Assembly (NCBI GenBank): GCA_016190985.1
Contig: JACPPI010000007.1
Location: 62,001 to 126,000 of the forward strand
Origin: Opitutia bacterium
GTDB lineage: Bacteria > Verrucomicrobiota > Verrucomicrobiia > Opitutales > Opitutaceae
Direction: 5' to 3'
Length of the DNA: 64,000 nucleotides
The translations under genes and the position numbers were made by a program. Below, piece by piece: positions 40,157 through 48,602 of the stretch. Below the pieces are notes generated by a model. That model made no database searches, was not told where the DNA came from, and worked only from the letters and a program-made list of their open reading frames with translations. The first letter of the stretch is position 1; every line of letters starts with the position of its first letter.

Positions 40157-42268
40157 ATGAACATCACCCTGACCTTTGGCGGCGACGGCATCGCCCTGCT
40201 CACGCTCGACCGGCCCAACTCGTCGGCCAACCTGTTCGACGTCCCGACCCTGGAGGAATTGGACGCCCACCTCGGTGTTCTCGAAGCCCGGCGGGATCTG
40301 CGCGGCGTCGTGATCGTCAGCGCGAAACCCAGGATCTACATCGCCGGGGCCGACCTGAACTCGTTCACGAAGGATTTCACGACCGAGGGCCTGGGCCGGG
40401 TGGTCGATCTGGGCCACCGGATTTTCACGCGGCTCGAGCGGCTGCCGGTTCCTTCGGTCGCGGCGATCAACGGCGTCTGCCTCGGCGGCGGCTGCGAACT
40501 CGCGCTGGCCTGCGACTGGCGCGTGGGTTCGCTCGACAAATCCACCAAGATCGGCCTGCCCGAGACGCAGCTCGGCATCCTGCCCGCGTGGGGCGGCTCG
40601 GTGCGGTTGCCGCGCCTGATCGGCCTGCCGGCCGCGCTCGGCATCATCCTCGCGGGCAAGCAGCTCGCCGCGATCCCCGCGCAGAAGGCCGGGCTTGTCG
40701 ACGAACTCGCCCATCCCGAATATCTGCTCGGCGTCGCGAAAAAATTTATCACGAAAGGCAAACGCCCGCCGCCGGCGCCGAAGGGATTGATCAACTCCGC
40801 GCTCGCCCGGCCCCTCGTCGCGCTGAAGGCGAAGCAGGGCGTGCTGGCCAAGACGCACGGCCACTATCCGGCGCCGCTGAAGGCGCTGGAGGTCTGCCTG
40901 GCCGCCTGCGGCCAGCCCCTGGAGCAGGGGCTGGCGCTGGAGCGCGCGGCCTTTCTCGAACTCGCCCAAACCCCGGAGTGCCGCAGCCTGATGGGGATAT
41001 TTTTTCTGCAGGAGCGGGCCAAGAAACTGAAGGCCCCAGGCGCCGACGGCGCCGGCCGCAAGGTGGGCTCGCTGGCCGTGGTGGGCGCCGGGGTGATGGG
41101 CGCCGGCATCGCGCAATGGAGCGCCGCGCGCGGCTACCCGGTCATCCTGAAGGACATCGCGCCCGAGATGCTCGCCAAGGGCCTCAAGGCGGCGGAGAAG
41201 ATCTTCCGCGACGCCGCCAAGCGCCGCGTGTTCACCGAGGCCGAGGCCACGGCCGGATTCGACCGCATCAAACCGGTCGCGGAGGATGTGCCGCTGACCC
41301 ACGTCGACCTCGTGATCGAGGCCGCCGTCGAGAAACTGGAGCTGAAGCAGAAGATTTTCCGGCAACTGGAGTCCAGCGCCGGGGCGCACACGGTTCTGGC
41401 CACGAACACCTCGGCCCTGTCGATCGATGCCATCGCGGCCGGCCTGGCCGACCCGGGGCGCGTCGTGGGCATCCACTTCTTCAATCCCGTGCACCGCATG
41501 CAGCTCGTCGAGATCGTGCGCGGGCCGCGCACGTCGCCGGCCGCGCTCGACACGGCGCTGCAGTTTGTGAAGGCGATCGGCAAGCTGCCCGTGCTGGTGA
41601 AGGACAGCCCCGGCTTCCTCGTAAACCGCATCCTGCTGCCTTACATGGTCGAGTCGGTGCGCCTCTTCAACGAGGGCTGCGGCGTGCGGCAGCTCGACAA
41701 ACTGATGCTCGATTTTGGCATGCCCATGGGGCCGCTGCGCCTGAGCGACGAGGTCGGGCTCGACGTCGCCCAGCACGTGGCCACCGACCTGCAAAACCGC
41801 CTGCCGAAGCCCGTGCCGATCAACGACACCTTGCAGAAGATGATCGCCAAAGGCTGGCTCGGGAAAAAATCCGGCACGGGTTTCTATGTTTTCAGCGACA
41901 AAAAAGGAGCAAAGGAGCAGCCGAATGATGCGGCGGGTTTTCTCCAGGCAACCGGCAAGGGGCAGGGCCAGGACGCCGCCACGCTGCTCGACCGCATGGT
42001 GCTGGTCATGGTCAACGAGGCCGCCCGCGTGCTCGAGGAAGGCGTCGTCGCCGCGCCGGAGGACGTGGACTTCGGGATGATCTTCGGCACCGGCTGGGCT
42101 CCGTTCCGCGGCGGCCCGCTGCGTTACGCCGACACCCTTGGGGCGGCGGAGATTGTCAAGCGCTTGGAGAATCTCGCCACCGAGGTCGCCCCCTATTTCG
42201 CGCCCTGCGCGAGGCTCATCGAGATGGGCCGGTCGGGCCGGTCTTTTTATCCTGGGGAAAGCAGTTGA
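40157..42268 (+). CDS. Enoyl-CoA hydratase / 3-hydroxyacyl-CoA dehydrogenase fusion (FadB/FadJ type)
   Basis: A 703-residue bifunctional enzyme. The N-terminal crotonase domain shows IYIAGADLNSF, NGVCLGGGCELALACDWR (first active-site Glu region) and IGLPETQLGILPAWGGSVRLP (second Glu). The central dehydrogenase has the NAD motif VVGAGVMGAGIAQWSAARGY, then HFFNPVHRMQLVEIVRG with the catalytic His, and DSPGFLVNRILLPYM; the C-terminal helical domain is present. It performs steps two and three of beta-oxidation and works with the adjacent thiolase. Confidence 0.95.
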   Translation: MNITLTFGGDGIALLTLDRPNSSANLFDVPTLEELDAHLGVLEARRDLRGVVIVSAKPRIYIAGADLNSFTKDFTTEGLGRVVDLGHRIFTRLERLPVPSVAAINGVCLGGGCELALACDWRVGSLDKSTKIGLPETQLGILPAWGGSVRLPRLIGLPAALGIILAGKQLAAIPAQKAGLVDELAHPEYLLGVAKKFITKGKRPPPAPKGLINSALARPLVALKAKQGVLAKTHGHYPAPLKALEVCLAACGQPLEQGLALERAAFLELAQTPECRSLMGIFFLQERAKKLKAPGADGAGRKVGSLAVVGAGVMGAGIAQWSAARGYPVILKDIAPEMLAKGLKAAEKIFRDAAKRRVFTEAEATAGFDRIKPVAEDVPLTHVDLVIEAAVEKLELKQKIFRQLESSAGAHTVLATNTSALSIDAIAAGLADPGRVVGIHFFNPVHRMQLVEIVRGPRTSPAALDTALQFVKAIGKLPVLVKDSPGFLVNRILLPYMVESVRLFNEGCGVRQLDKLMLDFGMPMGPLRLSDEVGLDVAQHVATDLQNRLPKPVPINDTLQKMIAKGWLGKKSGTGFYVFSDKKGAKEQPNDAAGFLQATGKGQGQDAATLLDRMVLVMVNEAARVLEEGVVAAPEDVDFGMIFGTGWAPFRGGPLRYADTLGAAEIVKRLENLATEVAPYFAPCARLIEMGRSGRSFYPGESS

Positions 42269-42355
42269 AACCACGGATTTCGCGGATGACACGGATTTGA
42301 AACAGTTATTTCCGGGCAAATTTCCGTATCCGTGCGATCGGTGAAATCTGTGGTT
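42269..42355. repeat. Inverted repeat AACCACGGATTT... / ...AAATCTGTGGTT
   Basis: A left arm at 42269-42298 and a right arm at 42328-42355 are imperfect inverted copies of a palindromic element widely dispersed in environmental bacteria (AACCACGGATTTCACGGAT type). It starts directly after the fadJ-like stop codon. Confidence 0.6.
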
Positions 42356-42406
42356 AAATTGAACTGCTGAAATTAGGATTATGGATTGGTTTGAGTCGCC
42401 TCAATT

Positions 42407-42434
42407 GTGGGCGGGGTGAAGGCACCCCGCCCAC
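42407..42434. repeat. Perfect 12-bp hairpin of the GCGGGGTG repeat family
   Basis: GTGGGCGGGGTG-AAGG-CACCCCGCCCAC. The inner 20 bases match the hairpin at 13345-13364 except for one loop base. Confidence 0.65.
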
Positions 42435-42465
42435 AGTGGAGCCCGAAAGCAAACAGTAACCGGTA

Positions 42466-42570
42466 TTACGCGGTGGCGCGGAGCCGGGCGATCACCGGCA
42501 GGTCGGCGGGGGCGAGATCGTAACATTCCAATCCGGCCGGGGGCACCCACGCCACCGCGACGTGCTTCCG
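42466..42570 (-). pseudogene. Remnant of a second NUDIX-gene 3' end
   Basis: In a frame different from the intact NUDIX gene, the minus strand encodes 34 residues, HVAVAWVPPAGLECYDLAP then ADLPVIARLRATA, ending in TAA. They align with the last part of the intact neighbour (HIALEWVEPAQVTDFDLAP then ADLPVISSY). There is no start codon or upstream domain. It looks like the displaced end of a related gene left after recombination or repeat insertion. Confidence 0.6.
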
Positions 42571-42590
42571 CCGTCGCCCGCAGTGCGGGG

Positions 42591-43007
42591 CTATGGCGGA
42601 CAAGCGTGCTCCCCGCGATAGCTTGAAATTACTGGCAGGTCAGCCGGAGCCAGGTCGAAGTCAGTGACCTGGGCAGGCTCTACCCATTCGAGAGCAATAT
42701 GCTCGCGCGGGTGGGGCGTAGCCGAACTGTCGGCCAGCACGCAGACGAACGGGATCATTTCGATGAGCACGGTCTGGTAGTCGTGCAGAAAACGCGGCAA
42801 GGCGCGCCCGACGACGATTTCGCAGCCGAGTTCCTCGCGGATTTCGCGGACGATGGCGGCGGCGGGATCCTCGCCCGCCTCGACCTTGCCGCCGGGGAAC
42901 TCCCATTTGAGCGGCAGGTGCTTGTGCGCTGGGCGCTGGGCCAGCAGCACGCGCCCCTTGCGCCCGATCACGGCGCAGACGACAGGGAGGGGGTTTTCGA
43001 CGGACAC
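42591..43007 (-). CDS. NUDIX hydrolase, MutT-like (8-oxo-dGTP diphosphatase family)
   Basis: A protein of about 138 residues. After VSVENPLPVVCAVIGRKGRV, the NUDIX box reads GGKVEAGEDPAAAIVREIRE followed by ELGCEI, with the metal-binding Glu residues intact, and PLKWEFPGGK precedes it as in MutT. MutT removes oxidised nucleotides from the pool. The start is taken as the GTG at 43007; there is no ATG in the plausible range, so the N terminus is uncertain. The last seven residues (GEHACPP) are encoded by a repeat-like palindromic sequence that abuts a remnant of another NUDIX 3' end, so the C terminus has probably been replaced. Confidence 0.85.
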   Translation of the reverse strand: MSVENPLPVVCAVIGRKGRVLLAQRPAHKHLPLKWEFPGGKVEAGEDPAAAIVREIREELGCEIVVGRALPRFLHDYQTVLIEMIPFVCVLADSSATPHPREHIALEWVEPAQVTDFDLAPADLPVISSYRGEHACPP

Positions 43008-43073
43008 GGCCGCTTCTTGAACAGTGAGTTGCGGCCGGCTGCAACTTTTCCCGGCGCGCGGTGTTTTTCGGGT

Positions 43074-43343
43074 ATGAAGACCTTCCTGAAAATCCTCCTC
43101 GTGGCGGCCCTGCTGCTTGTGGCCATCAAATTGAGCCCGGTGCTTTTCATCGCGGTGCTCGCCGGCCTTGTCGTGGCCGCCGTGCTGGGGGCGGTCGGCA
43201 TCACGCTGGCGGTGGCGCTGCTCGCCGTGGTCCTGGCGTTGGCGGTCGCGCTCTCGCCCATCTGGGTCCCCGTTTTGGTGGTGCTGGGCCTCGTCAGTCT
43301 TTTCCGGAAGAGCGAGCGCACGCCGCCGCCGGTGACGGCGTGA
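43074..43343 (+). CDS. Small hydrophobic membrane protein
   Basis: An 89-residue protein made almost wholly of hydrophobic residues between MKTFLK and FRKSERTPPPVTA, with three likely membrane segments (about 5-22, 25-45 and 48-75) rich in Ala, Val and Leu. Positive residues at both ends suggest both termini could be cytosolic-proximal. No family is recognised. It diverges from the NUDIX gene. Confidence 0.6.
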   Translation: MKTFLKILLVAALLLVAIKLSPVLFIAVLAGLVVAAVLGAVGITLAVALLAVVLALAVALSPIWVPVLVVLGLVSLFRKSERTPPPVTA

Positions 43344-43347
43344 GTGG

Positions 43348-43420
43348 CTGTAGCGGCGGTCTATGACCGCGGTTGGCAAGATCATGCCACGTTCCCGGCG
43401 GTCATAGACCGCCGCGACAG
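43348..43420. repeat. REP-like inverted repeat pair
   Basis: Arms 43348-43370 and 43398-43420 (CTGTAGCGGCGGTCTATGAC type) are inverted copies with 22 of 23 bases matching, enclosing a 27-base centre. Confidence 0.7.
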
Positions 43421-43474
43421 GGCCGGCGTTTTGATTCCGCCGGAAACTTGCCACGGATACTGCCGCCTGCCTGA

Positions 43475-44188
43475 ATGCGGCGCATGACGCGGCCCGCCGG
43501 TTCATCCAATCCCTTCGTGTCCCGCATCAGCCTGGTGGGGCGCGATGCCGGTCTCGTGAAAAACCTGGGCGGTTTCCGGAAGCAGCACCACACGGTGCCG
43601 GACGCGGTCAACGCCGCGACCACGGCGTTTCTGGGCAAGCTGTGTGCCGGCGAACTGGCGGCGGAAGCGGAAAAATTTTTCCAGCGGAGCAAAGCGGCCT
43701 TTGCCTACCGGCGCGCCGACCTGACGCTGGAGGTAAGCAGTCCTGGCGCCGTGCTCACCACGCGCGATTTCACCTTTGAACTGGCCTATGCCTTGGTGAA
43801 GACGGACCCGGCCAGCTACGAGATCATCCGAACGCTGCACAGCCTGCGCGACGGCGAACTGGTGAAGCGGCCGGAGCTCAACGGGCTTTTTGCCGCCGGG
43901 TTCTCCAGCGTGGTCTTCAATCTGGCCAAGGGCGTGAAGGTCGAGGCGGTGATAGACGCGGTCGAGGCCCGCGGGGCGGCCCGCGGGCTGACGGTCAGTT
44001 ATCCGTCGGATTGCCGCCACTGTCTGCTGGCGGTGGAGGGAATCGCCGCCGAGGTGTCCTGCGATGGCGCGACGCTGGAGATGAGGTTTGCGCAACCCGG
44101 GTCGCCCGCCGGGCTCATCGAGGCGTTCGTCGCCATGAGGTCGGCTTTTGCTTTGAGCAAAGACCGGGTGCTGGCGCGGCTGCTATGA
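43475..44188 (+). CDS. Conserved protein of unknown function
   Basis: A 237-residue soluble protein starting MRRMTRPAGSSNPFVSRISL (a second ATG nine bases later is equally possible). It has an alternating charged pattern with segments ADLTLEVSSPGAVLTTRDFTF, YEIIRTLHSLRDGELV and a Cys-containing DCRHCLLAVEGIAAEVSCDG, suggestive of a beta-rich fold with a Cys-His site, but I do not recognise the family. It converges on the mdh terminator. Confidence 0.65.
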   Translation: MRRMTRPAGSSNPFVSRISLVGRDAGLVKNLGGFRKQHHTVPDAVNAATTAFLGKLCAGELAAEAEKFFQRSKAAFAYRRADLTLEVSSPGAVLTTRDFTFELAYALVKTDPASYEIIRTLHSLRDGELVKRPELNGLFAAGFSSVVFNLAKGVKVEAVIDAVEARGAARGLTVSYPSDCRHCLLAVEGIAAEVSCDGATLEMRFAQPGSPAGLIEAFVAMRSAFALSKDRVLARLL

Positions 44189-44212
44189 AAAAGGCGGCCC
44201 GAGTGGGCCGCC
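44188..44212 (-). terminator. Intrinsic terminator of mdh
   Basis: GGCGGCCC-ACTC-GGGCCGCC followed by TTTTT on the minus strand, about 35 bases after the mdh stop codon. Confidence 0.88.
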
Positions 44213-44232
44213 GAGAGAAAGAGTGGGATAAA

Positions 44233-44249
44233 GAGAACGAGAAGGATTA
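44233..44249 (-). repeat. Pyrimidine-rich motif at a stop codon (copy 4)
   Basis: The mdh stop codon begins the tract TAATCCTTCTCGTTCTC on the minus strand, between the coding end and the terminator. Confidence 0.6.
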
Positions 44250-45230
44250 TTTGATCATGTCGGCGACGAAGGCGCGTTCCTCGGCGAGTTCCTTGTTGGT
44301 CGCGGCGATCTTGGCTTTCGCGAAGTCATCCATCGGGTAGGTCGTGACGACCTCGTAGCTGCCGGGGGTCGTGGTGCGGACCGGCATGCCGGCCCAGACG
44401 TTGGCGTCGAAACCGTAATGACCGTTCGATTTTACCGCGACGGAATGGATCGCACCCGGCGTGACGAGCGAACGCACGTGATCGACGAGGGCGTTGGCGG
44501 CCGAGGCGGCGGAGGACAATCCGCGGGCGGCGATGATGGCCGCGCCGCGCTTGCCGACCGTCTCGCAGAACGGGCCCTGCAACCAGGCGTTGTCGTTGAT
44601 CACCTGAGCCGCCGGCTGGCCGTTGATGGTCGCGTGGGCGAAGGCCGGGAACATGGTCGGGCTGTGGTTGCCGTAAATGAAGATGTCCTTCACGGCGGTG
44701 AGATCGACGCCGGCTTTTTTCGCGAGCTGGGCCTGGGCGCGGTTCTGGTCGAGGCGGACCATGGCGGTGAAGCGCTCGGGCGGGAGGCGTTTCGCCTGCG
44801 AGGCGGCGATCATGCAGTTGGTGTTGGCGGGATTGCCGACGACGGCGATGCGGGCATCGGCGGCGGCGACGGCGTCGATGACCTGACCCTGGCCGATGAA
44901 AATCTTGCCGTTGTCCTTGAGCAGGTCGGCCCGCTCCATGCCGGGGCCGCGGGGCTTGGCGCCGACGAGCAGGCACCAGTTGGCGTCCTTGAACCCGACG
45001 GCAGGGTCGGAGGTCTGGACGATGCCCTTGAGCAGAGGGAAGGCACAGTCGTCGAGTTCCATCGCGACGCCCTCGAGGGCCTTGAGGGCTTTCTCGATCG
45101 GCGCCTCGATCAATTGGAGGATGACGGGTTGGTCGGGGCCGAACATCGCGCCCGAGGCGATGCGAAAAAGAAGCGAATAACCGATCTGACCGGCGGCGCC
45201 GGTGACTGCGACACGGATGGGGGATTTCAT
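44247..45230 (-). CDS. mdh: Malate dehydrogenase
   Basis: A 327-residue NAD-dependent malate dehydrogenase of the cytosolic-type group (327 residues is its usual length). The NAD motif is [21 protein letters not shown], then [18 protein letters not shown] with the mobile-loop Arg residues, [24 protein letters not shown] and the catalytic-His region [11 protein letters not shown]. It interconverts malate and oxaloacetate in the citric-acid cycle. The ATG at 45230 is 140 bases from a candidate structured leader. Confidence 0.95.
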   Translation of the reverse strand: MKSPIRVAVTGAAGQIGYSLLFRIASGAMFGPDQPVILQLIEAPIEKALKALEGVAMELDDCAFPLLKGIVQTSDPAVGFKDANWCLLVGAKPRGPGMERADLLKDNGKIFIGQGQVIDAVAAADARIAVVGNPANTNCMIAASQAKRLPPERFTAMVRLDQNRAQAQLAKKAGVDLTAVKDIFIYGNHSPTMFPAFAHATINGQPAAQVINDNAWLQGPFCETVGKRGAAIIAARGLSSAASAANALVDHVRSLVTPGAIHSVAVKSNGHYGFDANVWAGMPVRTTTPGSYEVVTTYPMDDFAKAKIAATNKELAEERAFVADMIK

Positions 45231-45572
45231 AGGAAAACAGCTTACACGCCGGAGTGGGGCGAAGCCACGTGAAATTTTTTTCCTCCCGGGAAAACAGTTT
45301 AAGTTTTTGGAGCGGAAAGACGCCCTGTTGGCCGGCTTAAGATCCAGGCCTTGCGTGTGCGCTGAATTCGGGCAAAGAAAAGGCCGGTCGCCTACCCCTA
45401 AGCGACCGGCCATTGCTTTCTTAGTTACCCCAAAACTCCCCGCTAGGCGGGGAGAAGTGTTAGTTGACTGCCATATATCTACCTCGTTCCTCCGTTTCGT
45501 CAAATAGAAGAACATAAGTTAAATAAATCCTGCGCATATTATTGATGGCCATATGGAAACACTCGACAATTT
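45231..45572. other. A/T-rich intergenic region between divergent mdh and ygfZ
   Basis: About 340 bases, much richer in A/T than the rest. It contains the candidate minus-strand RNA with two hairpins and a promoter-like TTGACG-N16-TAGATA; promoters for ygfZ probably lie at 45500-45560 but no clear -35/-10 pair is visible. Confidence 0.55.
45374..45469 (-). ncRNA. Candidate structured leader of mdh or small RNA
   Basis: On the minus strand TTGACG (45498-45503) and TAGATA (45476-45481), 16 bases apart, form a near-consensus promoter. Downstream, CTCCCCGC-CTA-GCGGGGAG is followed by TTTT, and GGCCGGTCGC / GCGACCGGCC with a 10-base loop is followed by TTTTCTTT. The result would be a transcript of about 95 nt ending in a strong terminator, either an independent sRNA or a leader that attenuates mdh. 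A tiny frame MAVN lies in the first part. No known riboswitch fold is recognised. Confidence 0.4.
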
Positions 45573-46490
45573 ATGACATCATTGGAATCAAGGTTAACAG
45601 CCTATCGACCAGCGGCCCGCTTGAAAGTCGCCGGAAATGACGCCTTTGAGTTCCTACAGGGCCAGTTCTCGAATGAACTGCGAAGGCCACCGGGCAGTGT
45701 CACCTATGGACTCTGGCTCAACCCCAAAGGGAAAGTCGTGGCAGACAGCCACGTGCTGCGGATGGCGGCAAATGAATTCCACATAGCGAGTGTGAAGTCG
45801 ACTGCGGCGAACATACGGCAGCGGCTCGAGGAATATATCGTCGCGGACGAGGTTGTATTGACCGACGAAACAGACCGGGCCCATGGACTGACGATTTGGG
45901 GACAGGGGAGCAACGCCGGGATAAAATCACTACTGGGCGAAGTGCCGGCTCCGGGATGTTTCTTGCAGCGCGGAGGCTTGATGATCCATCGCGGGCGCCG
46001 GTTTCCGGGCGAAACATTTGAGGTGTTCGGGCCCAAGGATGCGTTGGCAGAAGCCGAGGCCGAATTACTGTCGCATGGCGCGGTGCGGGCGGACGAAACG
46101 GAATTGGAGTTCGCCCGGATCTGCGCGGGGATTCCGGCGGTGCCGGCGGATTTGGGACCGGGCGACCTGCCTAACGAAGGCGGTCTGGACGACACTGCGC
46201 TCTCCTACACCAAGGGCTGCTATCTGGGCCAGGAGGTGATGGCCCGGTTGAAGAACCTCGGGCAAGTGCGACGTCGCCTCCATGTCGTGCGTGGTCGCGG
46301 GCCGACACCCGCGCCTCGGGCGGCGCTGTATCAGGGGGAGAAAAAAACCGGCGAGATCCGCTCGGTCGCCGCCTGCGCCGATGAGTTTGTCGCGCTGGCG
46401 ATGCTTTCGCTGGTCAATCTGCAGCGGGAGGCCGGCCTCAGCCTAGAACCGTCCGGACCGGCCAACATCAGCCTCGCCCCTCATGGATGA
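45573..46490 (+). CDS. ygfZ: YgfZ/GcvT-like folate-binding protein
   Basis: A 305-residue protein. The family hallmark KGCYLGQE appears in SYTKGCYLGQEVMARLKN near residue 215; the N-terminal NDAFEFLQGQFSNEL is also typical. YgfZ proteins bind tetrahydrofolate and help repair or assemble Fe-S clusters (e.g. in MiaB). The N-terminal half of the gene has a lower GC content than its neighbours. It overlaps the next small gene by eight bases. Confidence 0.9.
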   Translation: MTSLESRLTAYRPAARLKVAGNDAFEFLQGQFSNELRRPPGSVTYGLWLNPKGKVVADSHVLRMAANEFHIASVKSTAANIRQRLEEYIVADEVVLTDETDRAHGLTIWGQGSNAGIKSLLGEVPAPGCFLQRGGLMIHRGRRFPGETFEVFGPKDALAEAEAELLSHGAVRADETELEFARICAGIPAVPADLGPGDLPNEGGLDDTALSYTKGCYLGQEVMARLKNLGQVRRRLHVVRGRGPTPAPRAALYQGEKKTGEIRSVAACADEFVALAMLSLVNLQREAGLSLEPSGPANISLAPHG

Positions 46491-46737
46491 GCTGGCTCAA
46501 CTCACCGGGCTCTGCCGCGGGCTCGGCGCCCCGGCGGGACAGGCCGAGAGCATGGCGCGGCAATTGATCAAGCGCGCCGACCAGCTCGTGGTCGAACGCG
46601 GCCAGGCGCGCGAAGAGGCGATGGCGTATCTGCTGCGGCTGGTCGTGCAGGGCCGCCAGGGCGAGGTGCCGCCGGAATTCCGCCCGCCGACTCCCGGCGC
46701 GGAGAATCAGAACAGGCCGGACAGCTCCGCAAAGTAG
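46483..46737 (+). CDS. Small helical protein of unknown function
   Basis: An 84-residue, charged, mostly helical protein (MDELAQLTGLCRGLGAPAGQ, then ARQLIKRADQLVVERGQA) with a disordered Pro-rich end. Its start overlaps ygfZ and its last 31 bases overlap the 3' end of the convergent prepilin-peptidase gene. The overlap with ygfZ suggests coupling. Family not recognised. Confidence 0.6.
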   Translation: MDELAQLTGLCRGLGAPAGQAESMARQLIKRADQLVVERGQAREEAMAYLLRLVVQGRQGEVPPEFRPPTPGAENQNRPDSSAK

Positions 46738-47615
46738 GCATCCACCCAGCGGTGGGCGCCGAAGAAATAGATCAGGGCCGCGACGCCGAGCATGGGTCCG
46801 AAGGGCACATGCACGCCGAAGCCGAGCGCGGCCGGCTGCCCGTCGGGTGTTTCGGCCGGCAAGGCGACCGGGGCCGCGCGGCCCGTGGCCTTTTGCCAGA
46901 GGTAGGCGGCCACAAACCAGGCGCAGCCCAGCATGGCGCCGCCAAACATGCCGAAGGCCGCGCCCTTCCAGCCGACGAAGGTCCCGATGGCGCCAAGGAA
47001 TTTAACGTCGCCGAAACCCATCGCCTCTTTTTTCAGGATGGCCTCCGCCCACAGCGCGATCCAGAGCACCAGCCCCGAACCCACGCACAGGCCGAGCACC
47101 GCCTCCCGGCCGGACCGCAGGCTGGCGACCGCGAAGAACTCATGGCTCTGGCCGTGGAGAGCGGGCAGCAGCAGCGACAGCAACAGCCCGGCCGCCGCGC
47201 CGCCCACGGTGAACACATCCGGGATGATCATGTGGTCGAGGTCGATGAACAGCGCGCAGACCACGATCACGCACAGCACCGCGCCGGCGACCGCCTTGCC
47301 GGGCGGGAAGGCCAGCCAGCAGGCGAGAAAAAGCGCCGAGGTCAGCAGCTCGACCGCCGGGTAACGGATGCTGAACGGCCGGCCGCAGCAGCGCGCGCGG
47401 CCGCGCAGGATGAGCCAGCTGAGGACCGGGATGTTGTCGTGCCAGGCGATGGGCTGGCCGCAGCCGCAGCGCGAGCGGGGTGAAATCACCGATTCGTTTT
47501 TCGGGATGCGGTAGATGCAGACATTGAGAAAACTGCCGACGCAGGCCCCGACCACGGCGGCAAACAGCGGGAAGAACCAGGGCAGGGAGGTCGTGACTTC
47601 GTGGTAGGATTCCAT
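46707..47615 (-). CDS. pilD: Prepilin leader peptidase / N-methyltransferase
   Basis: A 302-residue type IV prepilin peptidase. Membrane segments run throughout. The aspartyl-protease residues lie in LFIDLDHMIIPD and AMGFGDVKFLGAIG (the GxGD motif). The cytosolic zinc-finger-like Cys motifs of the methylase domain are present as RCGCGQPIAWHDNIPVLSW and RARCCGRPFSIRYP. It cleaves and N-methylates type IV pilin or type II secretion pseudopilin precursors; no pilin gene is in the window. Its start is one base after the aroE stop codon. Confidence 0.94.
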   Translation of the reverse strand: MESYHEVTTSLPWFFPLFAAVVGACVGSFLNVCIYRIPKNESVISPRSRCGCGQPIAWHDNIPVLSWLILRGRARCCGRPFSIRYPAVELLTSALFLACWLAFPPGKAVAGAVLCVIVVCALFIDLDHMIIPDVFTVGGAAAGLLLSLLLPALHGQSHEFFAVASLRSGREAVLGLCVGSGLVLWIALWAEAILKKEAMGFGDVKFLGAIGTFVGWKGAAFGMFGGAMLGCAWFVAAYLWQKATGRAAPVALPAETPDGQPAALGFGVHVPFGPMLGVAALIYFFGAHRWVDAYFAELSGLF

Positions 47616-47616
47616 C

Positions 47617-48534
47617 TCAGGCGGAGTTGAGGGCGGCTTGCGCGGCGGCCTGCATGACCGGCACCGGCACGCTGGCGCCGGTCCACAGCTCGAGCGCGCG
47701 GGCGCCTTGGTGGACCAGCATGGACAGGCCGTTGGCGCGGGCAAGACCCAGCTCGGCGGCCTGGCGGAGCAGGGCGGTCTGAGGCGGCCGGTAGACCATG
47801 TCGAAAACCGCCGTGGGTTTCGGGAGACGGCGCAGGTCAACCGGCGATGGATCCGCCGCCCCGAGCCCCAGCGAAGTGGCGTTGATCACGATCGCGTCGG
47901 AGGGGAGGCCGGGGGGAAGCCGCGCGAGGTCAAAGCCGCGCAGTTCGCTGTTGCCGGCCAGCGGAGCAAGCTCGGCCACCAGCGCCGCGAGCGTCGCCGC
48001 CGTGCGGTTGCCGATCCACAGCGCGGCGCAGCGGGCGCGCAGGCATTCCACGGCCGCCGCGCGCGCCGCCCCGCCAGCCCCGAGCAGGATGAGGTTTGCG
48101 CCGGTGAGCGAAACGCCGAGTTCTTCCTTGAGGGCGGTGGCGAGACCGTAGCCGTCGGTGTTGGCCCCGCGCCAGCCCGCCTCGGCGCGGATGAGGGTGT
48201 TGGCGGCGCCGGCCGCGCGCACGAAGGCGTCGCTGCCGGCGAGGTGCGCCACCACGAGCGACTTGTGCGGCACGGTGAGGTTGAGGCCGTGAAATCCTCT
48301 CTGCTGAAAAAGCCCGAGCGCGCGCGGCAGTTCCGCCGGTGCGATGTCGAACTTGAAGTAGCGCCAGCCGGCCAGCCGCGGCTGCATCTTCGCCATCTCG
48401 GCCAGGGCGGCGTTGTGGATCACCGGGCTGAGGGAGTGGGCGATGGGCCGGCCGACGACGGCAAGCGCCGGGCCGGGAAACGACCAGGTGTCCAGGTCGG
48501 CCAGGGTGTGGATGGATTCGGTGGCGGCGCTCAT
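47617..48534 (-). CDS. aroE: Shikimate dehydrogenase
   Basis: A 305-residue enzyme of aromatic amino-acid synthesis, reducing 3-dehydroshikimate with NADPH. The shikimate site shows VGRPIAHSLSPVIHNAAL, LTVPHKSLVVAHL (catalytic Lys) and ANTDGYG (catalytic Asp); the NADPH domain has LLGAGGAARAAAVE and IGNRT. MVYRPPQTALLRQA near the C terminus is usual. Directly upstream of pilD. Confidence 0.95.
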   Translation of the reverse strand: MSAATESIHTLADLDTWSFPGPALAVVGRPIAHSLSPVIHNAALAEMAKMQPRLAGWRYFKFDIAPAELPRALGLFQQRGFHGLNLTVPHKSLVVAHLAGSDAFVRAAGAANTLIRAEAGWRGANTDGYGLATALKEELGVSLTGANLILLGAGGAARAAAVECLRARCAALWIGNRTAATLAALVAELAPLAGNSELRGFDLARLPPGLPSDAIVINATSLGLGAADPSPVDLRRLPKPTAVFDMVYRPPQTALLRQAAELGLARANGLSMLVHQGARALELWTGASVPVPVMQAAAQAALNSA

Positions 48535-48602
48535 CGGGCGGCGGCAGCAAAGCCCGTTTCGCCGGGGAGAACGAGCCCGATTTTCGCCGCCCGCCCGCGG
48601 GG

